Of a DNA stretch of 64,000 nt, positions 55,786 to 64,000 are shown piece by piece. Made by a program: the position numbers and the translations under genes. The notes under the pieces are model-generated. The model ran no database searches and was not told where the DNA came from. It worked only from the letters and a program-made list of their open reading frames with translations. The DNA comes from Arcuatula senhousia (lineage: Eukaryota > Mollusca > Bivalvia > Mytilida > Mytilidae): assembly GCA_963971305.1 (NCBI GenBank), contig OZ020307.1:17373501-17437500 (forward strand). The letters run 5' to 3'. Each line of letters starts with the position of its first letter. The stretch's first letter is position 1.

Positions 55786-57540
55786 ACTTCAGGGAAACAT
55801 TTATTAAAAATTTCTGTCTCAGCTTGCCAAATTAATGTATATTGTTTATGTTTGTTGAAATCATGTAAATGTATTGATAGTTTTACCAAAATGTGGTAAT
55901 TGTCTGTTTAAAATTAAGATCTGTTTATATAAATTAAAACTATAATAACTGAAATATCTCTTTTTGGCATAGCTAATAATACTACATTTATGAATACAAT
56001 TGATCAAGTTGACAATTGGTTTCCATACAACAAATCTACTAACTCTTTCTTCTTAGCTTTCTGTTTTATTTTTTTATTTTATTTTATGTGACCCATAAAA
56101 AAGGAAAAAATAAACGCAATGACCAAATTGCTGTAAAATGTTTGTGTTTTTTAAATCAAAATTTGAAAATTCTTATTCATTGGATACCTTAATTAAATTC
56201 TGTCCATTTAATATTTTCATAGTATTGATGTATCATGTTGATCTGGGGTTCAAAGTTTAGCCATGCTCAAAAGATTGTTTAAAAAGAATGAAAAAGATTC
56301 CTTGCTACAACTACTATTTGATTTGCAATATCTCTTACCATGTTTGAGAAAATCAAAGTTAAAAGCTCAAAAATGTCAAATGTATTTTTTGTCCAAATTA
56401 AATTATTTTTCACCAAAATGTTGATCAAGATGCTGTCAATTTGTCAGTGGACAATTGAATGCATGTGTCAAAACAATTTACTCTCCTTATTGTTTCTCTT
56501 GCATACTTCAACATGCTGTGCTAAGTGTATGTCATTTTTATTTGGGCCCTGCATCAGGGACATGGAAGCTTTATCATTTTCAAATTGTCTGTTTGTCTGT
56601 CATTTCATCTTTTGATTCACAATTTGTTATGAACACTAAATGATCCTAAATGTAAAAACCCCTAAAGTGAAATTTTAATATTGTTTGAGGATTTGCTAAT
56701 TTGAATTTTATGAAAATCTTTTGAAGATTGCTGGAAAAATTGAGATATTTTTGCTGATGTAGACATAGCACTTTTTGACTTTGTCAGTATTCTAAGTACA
56801 CAGTAAAAGGTAGACCTATTGTATTGTGGTATTTGTCAGGAAATTAAAACTTCAATGTTACGATCTTTGTTTAGCCAACTGTCTTTGTATTAATTTCTTA
56901 AGACAGTCACAGTACAGTAAGTAGCACTAAGACAGTATCTTTACTTTGATTTTTACATTTGCCTAAGTCAGTAATTTTCGACCAATTTCAGTGTCACAAA
57001 AGCCATAGTTTAATACTCAACAAATGTATCTTGAATTTCCATAATTATCTATGTCTTAAGGAATAACTATGTGGAATTATATATTCAGTGTAACAACTTT
57101 TGTAAGAATACACCTTACATTAGTTTCTTTCTCATATTTTAATGATTTCCTATATTATACATGTATGTAAAAGTTGTAACTTGTAGCAAGTTAACAATTA
57201 AACAATGTGTTCACAGATTGGTAGTATTGTAGATCTCCTCCATTGTGCCAACAAAAACACATAAATTCTGTTTATGATCATATTGATAGTTTAAACCCTG
57301 GCAGATTTCCACATTTACTGTATAATTATATATTTTCATGAGGATAAAATTTCGTAGTTTAGAGCACAAAACTGAATTGGTAGGGACAAATGTTCATGGA
57401 TTTTTAGTTTTGATAAACACTCTTTAACTGAATAGTTTGAATTCATGGGGATTCAATTTCATGGATTTTTCTTACCCTCGAAATAAACGAAATATAATCC
57501 CCCACGAATATTTCTGCTTATAAAGTGTTTCAAACTATTT
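55786..57540 (+). other. BTAF1 copy B 3' region and spacer
   Basis: It is colinear with 20644-22985 of unit A but without the 21393-22013 repeat. The MITE of 22769-22976 is present at about 57318-57525. No gene recognised. Confidence 0.7.
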
Positions 57541-59387
57541 TTATACCCGCGTTTTGGTATTTGTAATTTTGAAACCACTGGGCGATAACCGCTGCTGGTG
57601 GACCAGAGGTCCCCGAGGGTAATCACAAGCCTGGTAGTCAGACTTGTCTGACACGAATTACCATAAAATTTCGAATATATTGTCGCTGAAATATCCGATT
57701 GTTAAATTCAAAATTGATCAAAACACCAGGTTTCTTTCCTTGTAATGCACATGGTCGATATCCTCGGTGCTGGATTTGGCTTCCTTGTTCGAACATTTTG
57801 GTTTTGAGTACTTTTCGTTTTCAACTGTTTTGGTTTTGACCTTCCAATGTTTTGGTTTAAATGCTACTGATGAGAGGTTACTCCTTGAAATATCGATATA
57901 TAGCATATCCAAATTAACCGTTTATACCCGCGTTTTGGTATTTGTAATTTTGAAACCACTGGGCGATAACCGCTGCTGGTGGACCAGAGGTCCCCGATGG
58001 TAATCACAAGCCTGGTAGTCAGACTTGTCTGACACGAATTACCATAAAATTTCGAATATATTGTCGCTGAAATATCCGATTGTTAAATTCAAAATTGATC
58101 AAAACACCAGGTTTCTTTCCTTGTAATGCACATGGTCGATATCCTCGGTGCTGGATTTGGCTTCCTTGTTCGAACATTTTGGTTTTGAGTACTTTTCGTT
58201 TTCAACTGTTTCGGTTTTGACCTTCCAATGTTTTGGTTTAAATGCTACTGATGAGAGGTTACTCCTTGAAATATCGATATATAGCATATCCAAATTAACC
58301 GTTTATACCCGCGTTTTGGTATTTGTAATTTTGAAACCACTGGGCGATAACCGCTGCTGGTGGACCAGAGGTCCCCGAGGGTAATCACAAGCCTGGTAGT
58401 CAGACTTGTCTGAAACGAATTACCATAAAATTTCGAATATATTGTCGCTGAAATATCCGATTGTTAAATTCAAAATTGATCAAAACACCAGGTTTCTTTC
58501 CTTGTAATGCACATGGTCGATATCCTCGGTGCTGGATTTGGCTTCCTTGTTCGAACATTTTGGTTTTGAGTACTTTTCGTTTTCAACTGTTTTGGTTTTG
58601 ACCTTCCAATGTTTTGGTTTAAATGCTACTGATGAGAGGTTACTCCTTGAAATATCGATATATAGCATATCCAAATTAACCGTTTGTACCCGCGTTTTGG
58701 TATTTGTAATTTTGAAACCACTGGGCGATAACCGCTGCTGGTGGACCAGAGGTCCCCGAGGGTAATCACAAGCCTGGTAGTCAGACTTGTCTGACACGAA
58801 TTACCATAAAATTTCGAATATATTGTCGCTGAAATATCCGATTGTTAAATTCAAAATTGATCAAAACACCAGGTTTCTTTCCTTGTAATGCACATGGTCG
58901 ATATCCTCGGTGCTGGATTTGGCTTCCTTGTTCGAACATTTTGGTTTTGAGTACTTTTCGTTTTCAACTGTTTTGGTTTTGACCTTCCAATGTTTTGGTT
59001 TAAATGCTACTGATGAGAGGTTACTCCTTGAAATATCGATATATAGCATATCCAAATTAACCGTTTATACCCGCGTTTTGGTATTTGTAATTTTGAAACC
59101 ACTGGGCGATAACCGCTGCTGGTGGACCAGATGTCCCCGAGGGTAATCACAAGCCTGGTAGTCAGACTTGTCTGACACGAATTACCATAAAATTTCGAAT
59201 ATATTGTCGCTGAAATATCCGATTGTTAAATTCAAAATTGATCAAAACACCAGGTTTCTTTCCTTGTAATGCACATGGTCGATATCCTCGGTGCTGGATT
59301 TGGCTTCCTTGTTCGAACATTTTGGTTTTGAGTACTTTTCGTTTTCAACTGTTTTGGTTTTGACCTTCCAATGTTTTGGTTTAAACA
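57541..59387 (+). repeat. 381-bp satellite array, about 4.85 units (unit B only)
   Basis: Units start TTTATACCCGCGTTTTGGTA at about 57541, 57922, 58303, 58684 (TTTGTACCCGCG) and 59065. Each contains GGCGATAACCGCTGCTGGTG, CACAAGCCTGGTAGTCAGAC, AGGTTTCTTTCCTTGTAATG and GATGAGAGGTTACTCCTTGA. Units differ by only a few bases each, so the array is young or homogenised. Because 381 is a multiple of three, frames of 64-105 codons recur on both strands; they carry no family signature. The last unit breaks off before GCTACTGATG. The array replaces about 1.56 kb present in unit A (22981-24543). Confidence 0.95.
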
Positions 59388-61284
59388 GAATGAAATGAAA
59401 CTTGGTATGTAGCAAGTTCTACATATGTAGCTGTGCTGTTAAGCTCACATGTGAAGTGTCATGTGAGCTATTGTCATTGCTTGGCGTCTGGCGTCCGACG
59501 TCCGTAAACTTTTTAAAACGATAAATCCTCTGACACCATAAGTCAAATTGCTACCAAACTTGGTACTGTTGTTCATTAGTATTCGGTGCTTAGACCTGAT
59601 GTGGGGATTTTTGATTTGTCATAAAAACATGGTTGTCATGGTAAAATAGAACATAGGTGTTAAATGCAGTATTTTTGCAAATAGCTCAAAAAAAGCAAGA
59701 TATCAAAGTTCTGGTGTAGGGTAAAAGTGATCAGCACCTCAAAATCTCCTGACCCTGAAATTTTGAAGAAATCCAGCAACCCATGTTGAAGGAGTTAATG
59801 TCCTTTTTGTGGATTTTCTTTTGCAAATTTTGCACCTGTTTAGCTCAATATCTTGAAAACTATACAAGATATTTGAGAAATTTAAATTGCATATTGTTAG
59901 GCACATCAAGATCTACAAAATATGTAATAGGGTCAATGTTGTAGGACCTTTCCTTTTAGGAGTTATTGCTCTTAGAACGTCAAAACTGAGTATTTTCACA
60001 GCGTTTCCTCATAACATTGAAACGTTAACTCCTGTGACACTTTTAAGTCCAGTTGGAACAAACTTGGTATAGTTGTTTATTAGCATAAGGTGTATAGAAC
60101 TGATGTGGGGATTTTTGATTCGTTGTAAAACATGGCTACTATGGCTAAAAACAGAACATAGGGGAAAATTTTAGTTTTTTGCAAATAACTCTAAAATCCT
60201 GTCCGATTTTTTCAACTTTGATCGCAAACAAAAGTGATCAGCACCTCAAGATCTACCAGTTCTAAAATTTTGAAGATGATCCAACAACCCATGTACGAAT
60301 TATGGCCCTGATTCTGATTTTTTTGCTAATTTTGCACCTGTTAAGCTCAATATCTTAAAACTATAGGAGATATTTGAGAAATTAGATTTGCAAATTGTTA
60401 AGCACATCAATTTCTATAAAATATGTAATTAGTCAACGTTGTAGTACCTTTCCTTTTTTTGGAGTTATTGCCCTTTGAACGTCAAAATTGAGCATTTTCA
60501 CAGCATTCCTTCTGACACTTATGTCCTATTGGAACCAAACTTGGTACAGTTGTTATTAGCATTAGGTGTATAGAGCAGATGTGGGGATTTTTGATTGGTT
60601 GTATAACATGGCTGATGTGGCTAAAATAGAACATAGTGGTGAATTGCAGTTTTTTGCAAATAATTTTTAAACAATGACAGATTCTTAAATTCTAATATTG
60701 AAACAAAAATGAACTGCACCTCAAGATCTACCTGCCCAGAAATTTTAAAGGAGATCAAATAACCTATGTAGGAGTTATTGCCCTTTTTTAAATTTTGCAC
60801 TTATTAATATGAATATCTTGAAAACTATATGAGATCATTTAAGAAATCAAAATTGCTTATTGTTAAGCACATCATGATCTACAAAATATGTAATAAAGTC
60901 AATGTTGTAGGGCTATTCTTTTTATTCCCCTTAGAACATTGAATTTGACCATGTTCACAGCTTTTACTCATTACATTTAAAACGTTAACTCCTCTGACAC
61001 TTTTAGCCCAATTTAAACAATGGTATGGTAGTTTATTAGCATAAAATGTTTAGAACTGATGTGGGGATTTTTGATAAGTTGTAAAACATGGCCGTCATGG
61101 TAAAAAACAGAACATAGGGGTAAATTGCTGTTTTTTGTTAACAAGCTATTCTGCTTAGAAAAGGATCAATGCTAAATAGTATTTGTCTTATAGCCTATTA
61201 ATGTTAAATAGTATTTGCCTTATATTCTATAGTTTAGGCACATAAGTGAGGTGAGCGATTCAGGCTCCTGGGAGTCTCTTGTTA
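59388..61284 (+). repeat. GGTGAGC-type element, unit B counterpart of 24545-30446
   Basis: It follows ACAGAATGAAATGAAACTTG and opens TTAAGCTCACATGTGAAGTG and GGCGTCTGGCGTCCGACG. It runs through four diverged units of about 450 bp (TGATGTGGGGATTTTTGATT; AACATGGCTACTATGGCTAA; TTAAGCACATCA; TTAGGAGTTATTGC) and ends AGTGAGGTGAGCGATTCAGG and CTCCTGGGAGTCTCTTGTT. It lacks the unit A insertions at 25885-29017 and 29413-30008. Confidence 0.8.
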
Positions 61285-63600
61285 TCAGGACATTTTGACC
61301 TTCAGAGTTCTAGCTAACCTGTCAACACTTGGTGCCCGTTGTCCGTCGTCAGTTATTTTTTTCAAACGTTAACTCCTCTGACACCATAAGTCCAATTGCA
61401 GCCAAAATTGGTACAGTTGTTAATTAGTATGGATGCTTCAAAACTGGTTTAATTTTTTGATTAAAAAAAAACATGGCCGCTGTAGCTAAAAATAGAACAT
61501 AGGTATTAATTTCAGTATTTTGGAAATAACTCAAAAACAGTTACAGATATCAAAATTTGGCAAGGTTTAAGAGACCAGCATGAAAAGATCTACCAACCCG
61601 GAAATTTTGAAGTAGATCCCACAACCCGTGTAGGAAAAGTTGCCCTTTTTCTGATTTTTTCCTCAAGATTTGCACTATTTAAGCTCAATGCCTTGAAAAC
61701 TATAAAAGTTTTTTTTTAAAAATTAATTGTATATTGTCAACCATATCAAGATCTACAAAAAACATATAAGGTCAATTTCTTTTAGGAGTTTTTTTCCTTA
61801 GAGTGTCAAAAATGACAATTTTTTCACCATTACCTCATTACAATAAAATCGTTAACTTTTCTTAACACCATACATCCAATAACATTCAAACTTGGTATAT
61901 TTGTTTATTAGCATGAGTGCTACGATACTAATCGATTTTAAAAAAAACCATGACCATGGCTAAAAATAGAACATAGGGGATGAACTCTACTTTTTTGCAA
62001 ATAACCCAAAAACATGGTTACATGTATTCACTCTTGTTTCGACTGGAGTTCGCAATGTTGATTGACATTCAGTTATTTTGTGTTTCCATGTTTTACATGT
62101 TCTCTGTTTTTGTCCCGTTCTTGTTGTTGTTTACTGGTTTTGTCTCTGCCCGTTCGGACTTTTGACATTCGGATACCCCATAGGTACCTCTGCTTCCATC
62201 AAAATTGTGATAGAAGCAAAAGTGATCAGCACATCAAGATCTACCAGCCCTGCAATTCTCACGAAAATCAAATTACCCATGTAGGAGTTCTTGCCCTTTT
62301 TCTGATTTTTTCCAAACTTTGCACTTTTTAAACTCAATATCTTGAAAACTATAAAAGTTAAAAAAAAAATAATTAATTGTATATTGTCAACCATATCAAG
62401 ATCTACAAAAACATATAAGGTCAATTTTGTAGGACAATTTCTTTTAGGAGTTTTTTTCCTTAGAGTGTCAAAATTGACCATTTTTTCACCGTTATCTCAT
62501 TACAATAAATCGTTAACTTTTCTTAACACCATACATCTTATAGCATTCAAACTTGGTATAGTTGTTTATTAGCATAAGTGTTATGATACTATTGTTTGGA
62601 TTTAATCGATTCTTAAAAAAACCATGACCATGGCTAAAAATAGAACATAGGGGATAAACTCTATTTTTTTGCAAATAACCTCCCAAAAAACGGTTACAAA
62701 TATTCACTCTTGTTTCGACTGGAGTTCGCAATGTTGATTGATATTCAGTTATTTTGTGTTTCCATGTTTTACATGTTGTCAGTTTTTGTCCATTTCTTAT
62801 TGTTGTTTCCTGGTTTTGTCTCTGCCCTTTCGGACTTTTGACATTCGGATACCCCATTGGTACTTCTGCTTCTATCAAAATTGTGATAGAAGCAAAAGTG
62901 ATCAGCACATCAAGATCTACCAGCCCTGCAATTCTCACGAAAATCAAATTACCCATGTAGGAGTTCTTGCCCTTTTTCTGATTTTTTCCAAACTTTGCAC
63001 TTTTAAGCTCAATATCTTGAAAACTATAAAAGTTTTTTTTTTAAATCAATTGTATATTGTATTGTATTAACAAACAATTGTTTATATTTCGACTGTTCCT
63101 GTTGTAAAACAGACTTACATGCAAGTTAATAACTGGACAGAATTTTATATACAAGCTCATATAATGCTATATACTATTGTCTAATTGTGTTTTGATAAAT
63201 TATAATATTTATATTTATTATTATTATTTTAGATTACGATGTATATTCATAATTAAAAATACCCTAATCTTAATTAAAATATTTTTTTTACGTAACTTTA
63301 AGGTTTAAATTCTACAATTACGTTGATAAATCCGTATTTGATTCGTTCCCCCTATCCGTAATGGGTCCGGAATTTATTATGTCCCGGAAGGAACTTAACA
63401 GGAGCATAGATAAATTTTCGCCTTAAAGTTACGTAATTGGTCGTAACAGGAGCTTGTGCCTATAAGTTATTTAAGAAATTTGATTGCATTTTGTTCAGCA
63501 TATAAGATCTTCAGAACAAATGTGGACGGTCAATTCTGTAGGACCGTTCCTTTAAGGAGTTTTTTCTTACAACGTCAAAATTGACCAATAATTGGCCAAT
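61285..63600 (+). repeat. GGTGAGC-type sequence with a local tandem duplication
   Basis: Two near-identical segments, about 61690-62340 and 62345-63020 (offset about 676), each contain a TCGTTAACTTTTCTTAACAC block, an inserted TTCACTCTTGTTTCGACTGG repeat ending GGTACCTCTGCTTC or GGTACTTCTGCTTC, and GATCAGCACATCAAGATCTA. Open frames of 61-147 codons on both strands are duplicated with it and are not genes. The part after 63060 is AT-rich with an inverted pair, TTACGTAACTTTAAGG (63288) and CCTTAAAGTTACGTAA (63422). Confidence 0.75.
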
Positions 63601-64000
63601 TGATTTAGAATTAAATATGTTGTTTTTAACTCCCTGGGGCATTTGAAATTTGTTACATTGGGGAGCGACCATTTGTTCATTACGGTGGCTATGGCTATTT
63701 TCTTCATCCTGACTTTATATTTGCATGGAAAATGGAGACTGGATTTATTTGCGCGCTAGCATGCATAATTTTATAAAATTTTTCTTACTATTAATTTTTC
63801 AATAATAGTACTGTCCTATGTTTTTATTTCAGGATTTTTTGCATCCCGCTATTTTATTTCAAATTTCACCAGTATTAATTGGCTCTATTGACAAATTGAT
63901 GTACATGTAGAAGATTTGTTTTTTCCCAAGTTCAGACACATCAAAAGATTAAAGTGTGGTCAGGCTAGATTTCTTAAATTACGCACGTTATGTATACGCC
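63601..64000 (+). other. Spacer matching 31300-32570 of unit A
   Basis: Contains GGCTATGGCTATTTTCTTCA and TTAAATTACGCACGTTA, aligned with unit A at about 31836 and 32540. No gene recognised. Homology to unit A is unbroken at the window edge. Confidence 0.8.

Larger units (their letters stand above)
39947..64000 (+). repeat. Segmental duplication unit B (direct tandem copy, cut by window end)
   Basis: This is colinear with 1 to about 32570. The offset to unit A falls from 39946 at the start to about 31440 at the end, because unit B lacks large unit A insertions and has lost about 1.2 kb with two exons. Its own insertions include 40456-40850, 49294-49622, 51858-52443, part of 53190-54290 and the satellite at 57541-59387. 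A repeat-element end (GGTGAGCGATTCAGGCTCC) lies directly upstream of the junction at 39919-39946. Confidence 0.93.

Noticed and set aside
57718..59055. Recurring open frames (64-105 codons) on both strands of the 381-bp array
   Set aside because: They recur only because the unit length is a multiple of three, carry no recognisable domain, and the diverged relatives at 35885-36315 do not keep the frame.
62131..62956. 116- and 147-codon minus-strand frames near the window end
   Set aside because: They lie in duplicated GGTGAGC-type repeats, have no recognised domain, and resemble each other only because of the local duplication.

Overview
The window looks like nuclear DNA from a bivalve mollusc, probably a mussel (Mytilidae). 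It is AT-rich, with short conserved exons in long introns and very many short dispersed repeats. Several repeat families (GGTGAGC/CTCTTGTT-ended elements, GTCCGTC-rich elements, and a unit with GATGAGTCTTGAATAGACG) are types I associate with mussels. The host assignment is an inference from exon similarity and repeats, not a search result.

The main structure is a direct tandem segmental duplication. Unit A starts at or before position 1 and ends near 39946. Unit B starts near 39947 and is still homologous to unit A at the window end (63.66-64.0 kb matches 31.8-32.57 kb). Each unit carries the 3' half of the same gene: BTAF1 (Mot1/TAF172), the SNF2-family ATPase that removes TATA-binding protein from DNA. 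Copy A has nine visible exons (215-20643) through the stop codon. They are intact except for a one-base deletion in the first, in the LSGTP motif. Copy B (33126-55785) also shows upstream exons with the GLGKT and DEGH motifs, but is a clear pseudogene. It has two in-frame stops, a repeat inserted inside the DEGH exon, two whole exons deleted, and a Gly-to-Trp change in motif V.

Inside one long BTAF1 intron, on the opposite strand, each unit carries an intronless 346-codon ORF for a B-box zinc-finger protein with a beta-propeller-like C-terminal part (10175-11215; 47792-48832). Unit A also holds a 2.7-kb piggyBac element (12016-14695, TTAA-flanked) with a 389-codon transposase. It is nested in a larger terminal-inverted-repeat element (11962-16159) that is absent from unit B.

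The rest is introns and spacer built largely from repeats: TTAA-flanked MITEs, palindromic MITEs, long GGTGAGC-type elements (dense at 24.6-31.3 kb and 59.4-63.6 kb), an 81-bp minisatellite, a 381-bp satellite array in unit B (57541-59387), and a minisatellite seeded from a BTAF1 exon end plus its splice donor. Insertions present in one unit and absent from the other give natural empty sites, so many element boundaries can be read directly. No tRNA, rRNA or CRISPR array was seen, and no prokaryotic gene organisation.
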